DNA of 7,132 nt from Paracoccaceae bacterium (GTDB taxonomy: Bacteria; Pseudomonadota; Alphaproteobacteria; Rhodobacterales; Rhodobacteraceae). Within the stretch, counting starts at the first letter, position 1; the number at the start of each line of letters is the position of its first letter. The stretch is from assembly GCA_007128995.1 (NCBI GenBank), contig SKWJ01000185.1:1-7132 (forward strand), written 5' to 3'. Under the pieces are notes generated by a model, which was not told where the DNA came from, made no database searches, and saw nothing but the letters and a program-made list of their open reading frames with translations. This document shows, piece by piece, positions 1 through 6,329 of this stretch. The position numbers and the translations under genes were made by a program.

Positions 1-664
1 GCGATCCGTCAATGATCTCGGGCAAAAGATGCCTGCGGCCTTCCAGACACAGCGCCGCGATCACGGTGTCGCTGTAGCGCCTGTCCCGAAAGTCGCCGAA
101 GGTGAAGCTGGCCTCTGACGGATCAGTGGCACGGATGCCGGTCAGATTAAGAAACAGCCAGTCCTTACAATGCAATGCCACTTCGGCATGGTCCAGCATT
201 TCGGGGCAGGTGGCGGCCATATGCGCCATCTGGCTGCCCTGCTGGCAGGTGTTCAGCCCGGTCCCAGTGGCCTCGAACCGCGCGCGTTCCAAGGCACCAG
301 AGGCCAGTGCGCGCACAGTCGGTGCTGCGCGCGCATCCAGCCAGAGCCACGCGTCCCCGACCGGGGCATTGTTCTGGCCGACCAGCCATGTCCCGTCACC
401 TTGTCCTGTCAAGGCTATGGCGGCGGTGCGCCCGGCAAGGCCCTCTACCTTGTCACCCAGAGCGCGCAGGGCTGCGACACAATCGGCCCAGGTTCGGGGC
501 AGGGACTGCGTTGCTGATCCGTCGGCCCCCATCGTAAAGGAATTGCGCACGGACGCACTGGCCAACTGATGCCCTGCAAGGTCAAAGGCCACCGCCTTGA
601 TGACAGATGTCCCGGCATCCACACCGATAATCAGGTCAGACGAATCGGTCATGTCCACCCCCAT
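1..664 (-). CDS. eryA: FGGY-family carbohydrate kinase, probable erythritol kinase (N-terminal part, cut by window edge)
   Basis: About 221 residues are visible; the C-terminal FGGY half lies beyond the left edge. Kinases of this family phosphorylate a sugar or polyol with ATP as it enters catabolism in the cytoplasm. The start of the protein carries the phosphate-binding motif IGVDAGTSVIKAVAFD, followed by TGQGDGTWLV, WLWLDARA and HCKDWLFLNLTGIRATDPSE. From memory these blocks resemble the EryA erythritol kinases of Brucella and rhizobia more than glycerol kinase or xylulokinase; no alignment was run. I chose the ATG at 664-662 because it follows AGAGG with a 4-nt gap; the in-frame ATG at 652-650 (reading MTDSSDLIIG) is a good alternative with a poorer ribosome site. 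The gene is divergent from the transporter operon and shares its regulatory region, so kinase and importer probably handle the same substrate. The family is certain; the erythritol assignment is inference. Confidence 0.82.
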   Translation of the reverse strand, partial: MGVDMTDSSDLIIGVDAGTSVIKAVAFDLAGHQLASASVRNSFTMGADGSATQSLPRTWADCVAALRALGDKVEGLAGRTAAIALTGQGDGTWLVGQNNAPVGDAWLWLDARAAPTVRALASGALERARFEATGTGLNTCQQGSQMAHMAATCPEMLDHAEVALHCKDWLFLNLTGIRATDPSEASFTFGDFRDRRYSDTVIAALCLEGRRHLLPEIIDGS

Positions 665-1031
665 TTTGCCTCTCTGGTCGCATCAACCCTCCCAGGTGAC
701 AGCGCGCACATTCGCGATACCTTGCCTGCCTTTGCGACGCCTTCCGCGTTGCAACTGTCGACTCTGTTTAGCACAAAAAAATATCTTGGTGTGTATTTTT
801 TTGCAGACAAAGAAAAAAAATTCAGTTAAGTTGAGGCAATCGGTCACACCCAATCGTGTGGCGAGGCCGCACGCCCCAGCAGGGAATCGAGGAGGTTCCG
901 GGGCGGCGGCAAGGGGGGAAGGGTTGCTGTCATCGGTCTGCTCTTTCCAACGCATTTGGCGCTGGACAACCAGACGCAGGATCGTGTCAACCCGCGCTTT
1001 GGGTCCGACATCAAGGGGAGGCATGTCAGCA
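665..1031. other. Divergent intergenic region with long leader
   Basis: This 367-nt stretch separates the kinase from the transporter operon and must hold promoters for both. Around 774-820 it is unusually A/T-rich for this genome, with an A7 tract (775-781), a T7 tract (796-802) and an A8 tract (813-820). I found no convincing -35/-10 pair on either strand. From about 821 to 1031 the DNA returns to high GC and would be a long leader for the operon if transcription starts near the A/T block. It contains an orphan AGGAGG at 890-895 with no start codon at a useful distance, and a small inverted pair CACAC (845-849) and GTGTG (856-860). The plus-strand reading frame is open upstream to 597, but that part shows no recognisable protein signature. 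Confidence 0.7.
774..803. promoter_or_regulatory. Perfect inverted repeat, candidate operator
   Basis: The arms CAAAAAAATA (774-783) and TATTTTTTTG (794-803) are perfect reverse complements with a 10-nt spacer. The arm centres are 20 bp apart, about two helical turns, so a dimeric regulator could contact both arms on one DNA face. The A and T tracts, with centres 21 bp apart, could also bend the DNA. It lies between the divergent kinase and transporter genes, where a shared operator is expected. A SorC-family regulator such as EryD or the LysR protein are possible ligands, but nothing in the sequence identifies which. Confidence 0.5.
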
Positions 1032-1685
1032 ATGACGACAACCAGTAGCATATCTGCCAACGCAACCAAAACGACGCGGCGCAGGGTCATTGTAGCGCTG
1101 GTAGCTGCCGGCGTGCTGGCTGCCATGGCGTTCGATACGACTGTGGTGTCGATCGGCGGCGAGGGGGATCTGCGTCAACAGGCCTTCAACCCAGATGCCT
1201 TCGGTGCCCAGGAATTCCCGCGCATTCGTGATTTCGTATCGGAAAATGCGCCCGATGCGGTGCAACTGGCCGATGAGCTTGCTGCCGACAGGGACGCCGC
1301 AATCTCTGCTTATGGAACCATGGCTGGGGCCTTTCCGGTGATCCCGGTCAGCTTTACCGGCACCGCTGGTGAGGGCAGGTCCGGTATTTTCGAGTTCGAT
1401 GTCGATGGCTTGCCCGATGGCGTCGGCATCCGTGTCCAGACCGGTCCCGCCATCAACGGCACGGAATTGCGTGATATCACCGGGGATATCGTGTTCGGCG
1501 ATTTTACCAATCAGATCGAGTATCAGAATGTCGGTGCCGGGATCAACCGTGCCATGGCAGCCGAAGTCTTGTCTGATCTTGATCGTGACACGCTGGCTGG
1601 CCAGACCGTCAGGGTCACGGGGGCGTTCACCATGATCAACCCGCAGAACTGGCTGGTCACGCCAGTGGCGTTCGAGGTGCAGTGA
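1032..1685 (+). CDS. DUF2291 family membrane-anchored periplasmic protein
   Basis: A 217-residue protein of the DUF2291 family (PF10054), predicted periplasmic proteins that often sit beside RbsABC-type sugar transporters; their biochemical role is unknown. An N-terminal hydrophobic segment after three arginines (RRRVIVALVAAGVLAAMAF) would act as an uncleaved anchor or signal sequence, with the rest in the periplasm. Family-like blocks include NGTELRDITGDIVFGDFTNQ and, at the C-terminus, VRVTGAFTMINPQNWLVTPV. Family members are often described as lipoproteins, yet this one has no cysteine at all, so it cannot be lipidated. I chose ATG 1032 because GGAGG (1017-1021) sits 10 nt upstream; ATG 1023 is in frame but only 1 nt from that site. 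The stop overlaps the ATPase start (TGATG), indicating translational coupling and a joint role in uptake. Confidence 0.82.
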   Translation: MTTTSSISANATKTTRRRVIVALVAAGVLAAMAFDTTVVSIGGEGDLRQQAFNPDAFGAQEFPRIRDFVSENAPDAVQLADELAADRDAAISAYGTMAGAFPVIPVSFTGTAGEGRSGIFEFDVDGLPDGVGIRVQTGPAINGTELRDITGDIVFGDFTNQIEYQNVGAGINRAMAAEVLSDLDRDTLAGQTVRVTGAFTMINPQNWLVTPVAFEVQ

Positions 1686-4021
1686 TGAAAACCCCGATCC
1701 ACGACGAAACGCCCGTATTGGTGCCTGACAAGGTTGAGGTGGTTCTGGCCGCGCGCGACGTCACAAAGAGCTTCGGTGCGGTGCACGCGCTGAAAGGCGT
1801 GAATTTCGACGTGCATCGCGGCCAGGTGACAACGCTGTTCGGCGAAAACGGCGCCGGCAAATCAACCCTGATGAAAATCCTGTCCGGCGTGCAGCTGCCG
1901 ACCACAGGCGAGCTGATCCTTGATGGCCAGCCGGTCGAGATCCGATCTACTGTCGAGGCACGCGAGCTGGGAATTTCGATTATCCATCAGGAACTCTCGC
2001 TCGCCCCAAACATGAATGTGCGCGACAATATCTTCATGGGTCGTGAAATCATGGGGCCGCGCGGTGTGAATTTCGCTGAGGAAGAACGCCAGTGCCACGC
2101 CCTGATGAAAGAGCTGGAGGAGGATATCGATCCACTGACACCGGTCGAGGACCTGCGCCTGGGCCAGCAGCAGATTGTCGAAATCGCCCGCGCGCTGTCG
2201 GTAAATTCCCGTATTCTTATCATGGATGAACCTACCTCGGCGCTGTCCGCGTCGGAAGTCGAGGTGCTGTTCAAGGTGATCCACGACCTGAAGGCGCGCG
2301 GTGTCTCCATCGTTTATATCTCGCATCATCTGGAAGAGGCGTTGACCATCACCGACCATGCCGTGGTCCTGCGCGACGGGGTGATGACCGCCTATGCGCC
2401 GCGCGCCGAGATTGATCTGGAATGGATTGTCCGCAACATGGTGGGCGAGAATTTCGATCTCGGTTCGCCGCCGACAGGCTATGATTTCGGTGACGTGGCA
2501 CTATCTGTCAGCAATCTCAGCATCCCGGCCACGGGTGGTCTGGACACGTCGGTCGTGGATCGCCTGTCGCTGGATGTCCGGCAGGGCGAGATTGTGTGCA
2601 TCTACGGGCTGATGGGCGCCGGGCGCACCGAATTCATGGAATGCGTCGCGGGGCGTCTGCCGTCCTCGGACGGGCAGATCTGCCTGCATGGCCAAGATAT
2701 CGCCGGAATGACCATCGCGCAACGTATCCGCGCGGGGCTTGTCCTGACGCCGGAAGACCGGCAGCGCGACGGTCTGGTGCAGACCATGACCGTCGGCCAG
2801 AACGTCTCGCTCGCGTCGATCGGGGCCTTCACAAAGGGACTGCTGACATCGCGGAGCGCCGAACAGAAGATCATCGACCGCGCGATCCGGGAGGTGACGA
2901 TCAAAACCGATGGCGGCGGTGCGGCCATTGGCTCGCTGTCGGGGGGCAATCAGCAAAAGGTCGTGATCGGCAAGATGCTGGCCACCAAGCCGTCGGTCAT
3001 TTTGCTGGACGAGCCGTCGCGCGGCATCGATATCGGGGCCAAGGCCGAGGTGTTCCGCCTGTTGTCGGAAGGAGCGCGCAAGGGTCTGGCGGTGGTCTAT
3101 TCGACATCCGAGGTCAGCGAATGCCTGTCCATCGCGCACCGTATCATCGTCATGCACAAGGGCAGGATCACTGCCAGTTTCGGGCCAGATGCGACCAAGG
3201 AACAGATCATGGCTGCCTCGGGTGAGGTGGATCTGAAACAAAGCCTGACCGCGGCCTTTGGGCTGGATCATTGCGAGGTCGTCAGCGACCTGCATCAGGA
3301 AGATCTTGCGCTGCGGCCACTGGGCGCAGCCGGTGCCGGATTTTTGTCAACCGAGATCGCCGCCGGCGACACAAGGACCATCGGCGTGGGCCATGGCAGG
3401 ACGTTGCTGTCCTGCGTTGAAAGCCTTGGCCCGCTGTCGGCGCCGGGTCTGAAAGTCGTGTCGCTGATGGGCGCGCAGACCGCCGGTGCAGACCAGAACC
3501 CCCATGCTGTCGCATCCCGTCTGGCCGAAAAGACCGGGGGTGAGGCAGCGTCCATGCCTGTGCCCTTCATCGCCAATTCGACCGCTGACCGCGATGTTCT
3601 GCTGGGCCAGAAAGCCGCGCAACAGGCCGCGCAACTGGCCGACCGGGCCGATCTGATGCTCGTCGGCATCGGCACCACCATCCCGGAGGCCGAACTGGTC
3701 ACCACCGGCATGATCGAACGTGCCGAGATGGCCATCATCGCCGAGGCAGGCGGCGTGGGCGAAATGCTTGGCCATTTCTTTGACAAGCGCGGCCAGCCCG
3801 TCGGGCGCGCAATAACGGACCGCATCCTGACGCAACCCCTCGACCGTCTCAAGGGGCGCCGCATCGTGGCCGTCGCCGGTGGCCGGATCAAGACCCATGC
3901 CATCAAGGCTGTTCTGGAAAGCGGCCTGCTGAGCGGGCTGATCATAGACGAACACACTGCCCGGGAGATTGTCGAGATGGACAAACCCGCCACCGCCAAG
4001 CCCACAACCGCCAAGCATTGA
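1685..4021 (+). CDS. Sugar ABC transporter ATPase (RbsA type) fused to a SorC-family effector domain
   Basis: A 778-residue cytoplasmic ATPase with two nucleotide-binding domains that powers a CUT2-type sugar importer. Domain 1 has Walker A GENGAGKST (53-61), Q-loop Q102, signature LRLGQQQ (157-163), Walker B ILIMDEP (177-183) and H-loop H214. Domain 2 has the family-typical degenerate Walker A GLMGAGRTE (308-316), TPEDRQRDGLV (355-365), signature LSGGNQQK (418-425) and Walker B VILLDEP (438-444). RbsA proteins normally end near residue 500. Here about 250 further residues (515-765) form a SorC sugar-binding domain (PF04198), with GVGHGRTL, MPVPFIANS, LVGIGTTIP, GHFFDKRGQPV and VAVAGG, then a short Pro/Ala/Thr/Lys tail. 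No helix-turn-helix is present. ATG 1685 is preferred, 5 nt after GAGGTG (1674-1679); GTG 1682 would be only 2 nt away. The likely counterpart in rhizobial erythritol loci is eryE. Substrate and any regulatory role of the fused domain are inference. Confidence 0.93.
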   Translation: MKTPIHDETPVLVPDKVEVVLAARDVTKSFGAVHALKGVNFDVHRGQVTTLFGENGAGKSTLMKILSGVQLPTTGELILDGQPVEIRSTVEARELGISIIHQELSLAPNMNVRDNIFMGREIMGPRGVNFAEEERQCHALMKELEEDIDPLTPVEDLRLGQQQIVEIARALSVNSRILIMDEPTSALSASEVEVLFKVIHDLKARGVSIVYISHHLEEALTITDHAVVLRDGVMTAYAPRAEIDLEWIVRNMVGENFDLGSPPTGYDFGDVALSVSNLSIPATGGLDTSVVDRLSLDVRQGEIVCIYGLMGAGRTEFMECVAGRLPSSDGQICLHGQDIAGMTIAQRIRAGLVLTPEDRQRDGLVQTMTVGQNVSLASIGAFTKGLLTSRSAEQKIIDRAIREVTIKTDGGGAAIGSLSGGNQQKVVIGKMLATKPSVILLDEPSRGIDIGAKAEVFRLLSEGARKGLAVVYSTSEVSECLSIAHRIIVMHKGRITASFGPDATKEQIMAASGEVDLKQSLTAAFGLDHCEVVSDLHQEDLALRPLGAAGAGFLSTEIAAGDTRTIGVGHGRTLLSCVESLGPLSAPGLKVVSLMGAQTAGADQNPHAVASRLAEKTGGEAASMPVPFIANSTADRDVLLGQKAAQQAAQLADRADLMLVGIGTTIPEAELVTTGMIERAEMAIIAEAGGVGEMLGHFFDKRGQPVGRAITDRILTQPLDRLKGRRIVAVAGGRIKTHAIKAVLESGLLSGLIIDEHTAREIVEMDKPATAKPTTAKH
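3227..3979 (+). other. SorC-family sugar-phosphate-binding domain within the ATPase
   Basis: Residues about 515-765 match the effector domain of SorC/DeoR-type regulators (the EryD, SorC and CggR group), which bind phosphorylated sugars. Blocks appear in the expected order: FGLDHCEVV, GVGHGRTLL, NPHAVASRLAEKTGG, MPVPFIANSTADRDVLL, LMLVGIGTTIPEAELV, GGVGEMLGHFFDKRGQPV, RIVAVAGGRIKTHAIKAVL and GLIIDEHTAREIV. These correspond to the family pattern that usually reads GVSWGRTL, VGDICGRFFD and IAVAGG. The domain starts immediately after the last helix of the second ATPase domain (EQIMAASGE), so there is no room for a helix-turn-helix. Domain boundaries are estimated by eye. Confidence 0.85.
3992..4016 (+). 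repeat. Short direct repeat encoding the ATPase C-terminal tail
   Basis: ACCGCCAAGC occurs twice (3992-4001 and 4007-4016), 15 bp apart and therefore in frame. It encodes the Thr-Ala-Lys-rich last residues of the fused ATPase. The tail follows the folded effector domain and is probably disordered; small in-frame duplication is the likely origin. Confidence 0.5.
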
Positions 4022-4037
4022 ACCGGAGATTGCTGAA

Positions 4038-5102
4038 ATGACCGATGTTGTGACGACCAAAAAGCAAGGTTCGGGCAGGCTTGTCGCCTCGATCTTTGGC
4101 AAGAATATGAACATCGTCCAGATCCTGATGGAAGGCCGCGCCTTCTTTGCGCTGATCGCGATCATTGTCACCTTTGCGTTCCTGTCTGACCGCTATCTCT
4201 CAGTCTCGAATTTCCTGACAATGACATCACAGGTCGCCATTTTCGGCCTGCTGGCCATCGGCATGCTGCTGGTGATCCTGTCTGGGGGGATCGACCTTTC
4301 GGTGGGCTCGACGCTCGCGCTATGCGGCGTGTTCGCGGGTTTCCTGCTGCAGGGTGTCGAATTGCAGGCGCTGGGCGTGATCCTGTATATGCCGGTCTGG
4401 GCGGTGGTAATCTGTACTCTGGGCATGGGGGCGCTGGTGGGCGTGGTGAATGGGGTGCTGGTGGCCTATCTGAAGGTGCCCGCCTTCGTTGCAACGCTGG
4501 GCACGCTGTATGTTGCACGCGGCGTCGCGCTTCTTATGACGAATGGGCTTACCTTCAACAATCTGCGGGGCCGGCCTGAATTCGGTAATACCGGCTTCGA
4601 ATGGCTGGGCTTCTACAGGATCGCTGGTGTGCCGATCAGCATTTTCGTGCTGGCCGCGACCGCCATCGCGGTACATCTGTTGTTGACCCGTGCGCCGTTT
4701 GGCCGCTGGCTATATTCCACCGGTGGCAATGCACGGGCCGCGGAACTGTCGGGTGTGCCTGTCAAGTCCGTTCAGGTTTGGGTCTATGTCCTGTCAGGGA
4801 TGTGCGCCGCCATCGCGGGCCTGGTGCTCAGCTCACAGTTGACCTCGGCCGGGCCGACGGCGGGCACTACCTATGAACTGACAGCCATTGCGGCGGTCGT
4901 GGTGGGCGGTGCGTCGCTGATGGGCGGGCGCGGGACAGTGCAGGGCACATTGCTGGGTGCATTCGTCATAGTCTACCTGGGCGCGGGCCTCGTGATCATC
5001 GGAGTGTCGTCCTACTGGCAGACCGTCTTTACCGGCGCGGTCATCGTGCTCGCAGTGATGCTCAATTCCATCCAATACGGGGGCAAGGGCGGCAAGACCT
5101 GA
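4038..5102 (+). CDS. Sugar ABC transporter permease (RbsC type, BPD_transp_2)
   Basis: A 354-residue integral inner-membrane permease of the RbsC/XylH class (PF02653), forming the transmembrane channel that works with the ATPase and binding protein. A cytoplasmic N-terminus of about 34 residues is followed by several hydrophobic spans, the first near 35-50. Family signatures are SGGIDLSVGS (82-91), VNGVLVAYLKVPAFVATLGT (137-156), STGGNARAAELSG (227-239), which belongs to the cytoplasmic loop that contacts the ATPase, and VVVGGASLMGGRGT (287-300). ATG 4038 is chosen because GGAG (4025-4028) lies 9 nt upstream; extension to 3969 would run through the end of the ATPase gene. It starts 16 nt after the ATPase stop, as expected in one operon. 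The counterpart in rhizobial erythritol loci would be eryF, but the sequence alone does not give the substrate. Confidence 0.93.
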   Translation: MTDVVTTKKQGSGRLVASIFGKNMNIVQILMEGRAFFALIAIIVTFAFLSDRYLSVSNFLTMTSQVAIFGLLAIGMLLVILSGGIDLSVGSTLALCGVFAGFLLQGVELQALGVILYMPVWAVVICTLGMGALVGVVNGVLVAYLKVPAFVATLGTLYVARGVALLMTNGLTFNNLRGRPEFGNTGFEWLGFYRIAGVPISIFVLAATAIAVHLLLTRAPFGRWLYSTGGNARAAELSGVPVKSVQVWVYVLSGMCAAIAGLVLSSQLTSAGPTAGTTYELTAIAAVVVGGASLMGGRGTVQGTLLGAFVIVYLGAGLVIIGVSSYWQTVFTGAVIVLAVMLNSIQYGGKGGKT

Positions 5103-5129
5103 CCCGTCCCCTTCACCATTCGCGGAGGA

Positions 5130-5171
5130 TCAGGCGAGATATGCCTGACGCGGACATCGCCGGATTCCGGC
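5130..5171 (+). promoter_or_regulatory. Two intercistronic stem-loops before the binding-protein gene
   Basis: The 94-nt gap between permease and binding protein can form two small hairpins in the mRNA: TCAGGC (5130-5135) with GCCTGA (5143-5148), loop of 7 nt; and GCCGG (5159-5163) with CCGGC (5167-5171), loop of 3 nt. Neither is followed by a U-run, so they are not typical terminators. In transport operons such hairpins often protect or process the message so that the binding protein is made in excess; that role is inferred here. Each stem is short and could occur by chance in GC-rich DNA. Confidence 0.35.
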
Positions 5172-5196
5172 ACAACCAACCAAGGGAGAGACTACC

Positions 5197-6144
5197 ATGC
5201 TCAAGATCACAAGACGCGCGCTGCTTGCAGCCACGGCATCGCTGCCGCTGATGGCGGCGGCCGCTTCCGCCGAAGGGCTGATCAGCATCATCGTGAACGA
5301 CCCTGCGAACCCGTACTGGTTCACCGAAGGTGAAGTCGCGCGCGCCACGGCCGAGGAATTGGGCTACACGGCGAATGTCTCGGCGCATCGCGGCGATACC
5401 AATACCGAATCCAACCTGATTGACGCGGCCATCACCAATGGCGCAGCGGCGATCATCCTCGATCCGGCCAATGCCGACGGGTCAGTAGGCGTTGTCCGCC
5501 GCGCGACCGAGGCCGGCATCCCGGTCTTTCTGGTGAATGCCGAGATCAATGAATCCGGCATCGCAATCGCACAGCTTGTGTCAAATAACGCGCAGGGTGC
5601 CGCGCTTGGGGCCGTCACCTGGCAAGGGTTGGTGGGCGATGAGGCCCGCTATGTCGAATTCTTTGGCAATCCGTCCGACAATAACGCAGCCACACGGTCG
5701 AACGGCTATAACACGGTTCTCAGCCAGTATCCGGGTCTGGAGAAAGTGGCCGAAGAAGTTGCCAACTGGGACCGCACACAGGGCTACAACCGCATGCAGT
5801 CGATCATGCAGGCGCATGACCAGATTGACGCCGTGATATCGGGCAATGATGAAATGGCACTCGGAGCGATCGCGGCGCTGAAAGAGGCCGGACGGCTTGA
5901 CGGTACGATCATCGGCGGGTTCGACGGTTCGCCCGATGCAGTGGAAGCCGTGCGCACAGGCGAGATGGCTTATACGGTACTTCAGCCTGTGGCGGTCTTT
6001 TCGCGCGAGGCCGTCATTCAGGCCGACTATTTCATTCGGAATGGCGAACCGATGGTCGATCAGGAAAAACAGCTTTTTGACTGCCTTCTGATCACGCCGG
6101 ACAATGTGGCGAACTATACTGCCCCGTTCACCCTTTCAGAGTAA
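5197..6144 (+). CDS. Periplasmic sugar-binding protein of the ABC transporter (RbsB type)
   Basis: A 315-residue substrate-binding protein of the Peripla_BP_4 class (PF13407) that captures the sugar or polyol in the periplasm and delivers it to the permease. The signal peptide is residues 1-25 with an Ala-Ser-Ala cleavage site before EGLISIIV. Its TRRALL stretch resembles a twin-arginine signal, but ordinary Sec export is equally possible. Ligand-site and fold motifs include NDPANPYWF (34-42), GDTNTESNLIDAAI (66-79), ILDPANADGS (87-96), GNPSDNNAATRSNGY (157-171), NWDRTQG (190-196), GNDEMALG (216-223) and GGFDGSPDA (240-248). The start has a clear GGGAG site 8 nt upstream. It is the last gene of the operon, which is less usual since binding proteins commonly come first. 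Proteins like this are often annotated as D-ribose-binding, but the divergent kinase argues for erythritol or another polyol; the rhizobial counterpart would be eryG. Confidence 0.93.
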   Translation: MLKITRRALLAATASLPLMAAAASAEGLISIIVNDPANPYWFTEGEVARATAEELGYTANVSAHRGDTNTESNLIDAAITNGAAAIILDPANADGSVGVVRRATEAGIPVFLVNAEINESGIAIAQLVSNNAQGAALGAVTWQGLVGDEARYVEFFGNPSDNNAATRSNGYNTVLSQYPGLEKVAEEVANWDRTQGYNRMQSIMQAHDQIDAVISGNDEMALGAIAALKEAGRLDGTIIGGFDGSPDAVEAVRTGEMAYTVLQPVAVFSREAVIQADYFIRNGEPMVDQEKQLFDCLLITPDNVANYTAPFTLSE

Positions 6145-6153
6145 CCGTGTCGT

Positions 6154-6181
6154 TGTGCGCGCGGCGCATGTCGCGCGCATA
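6154..6181 (+). terminator. Strong hairpin after the operon, likely terminator
   Basis: Nine nucleotides after the last stop codon, TGCGCGCG (6156-6163) pairs perfectly with CGCGCGCA (6172-6179) around an 8-nt loop; one G-U and one A-U pair extend it to 10 bp. No U-run follows, so it may stop transcription inefficiently or serve mainly as an mRNA 3' end stabiliser. It could act on either strand and so also limit read-through from the opposing LysR gene. Confidence 0.45.
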
Positions 6182-6191
6182 TACCGTCGAC

Positions 6192-6203
6192 ATGGCATGC
6201 CAT
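6192..6203. repeat. 12-bp perfect palindrome
   Basis: ATGGCATGCCAT is a perfect 12-bp palindrome in the short gap between two convergent genes. It could be a protein-binding site, but no promoter is expected here and GC-rich DNA often yields such palindromes by chance. Confidence 0.25.
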
Positions 6204-6329
6204 ACTGGAAAATTGCAAAGGTGGCTGGCTCAATCCGGGCGGGTTTTAGGCATCGCAACACCAATCGCCTAACTAGGGTGGCCACAGACACAGCCAGAAA
6301 CTTGGCATATTGCCCATCTGTGGGGCATG

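Noticed and set aside
102..569. Plus-strand frames over the first 570 bases
   Set aside because: The minus strand here gives a continuous FGGY kinase with conserved motifs; the plus-strand frames are shadows of it.
845..860. CACAC and GTGTG inverted pair in the leader as an operator
   Set aside because: Arms of only 5 bp are expected by chance; no second copy or promoter context supports it.
597..1031. Extension of the DUF2291 gene upstream to 597
   Set aside because: The added residues are not family-like, would place the membrane anchor far inside the protein, cross the A/T-rich regulatory block and overlap the kinase start. The GGAGG site supports a start at 1032.
2501..4171. Long open frames on the minus strand opposite the ATPase and permease (2501-3295 and 3347-4171)
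   Set aside because: They lie opposite strongly conserved plus-strand genes, show no recognisable domains, and are expected in GC-rich DNA where antisense frames stay open.
6246..6272. TTAGGC (6246-6251) and GCCTAA (6267-6272) as a terminator for the LysR gene
   Set aside because: The stem is only 6 bp with a 15-nt loop and no U-run on either strand, so it is too weak to call.
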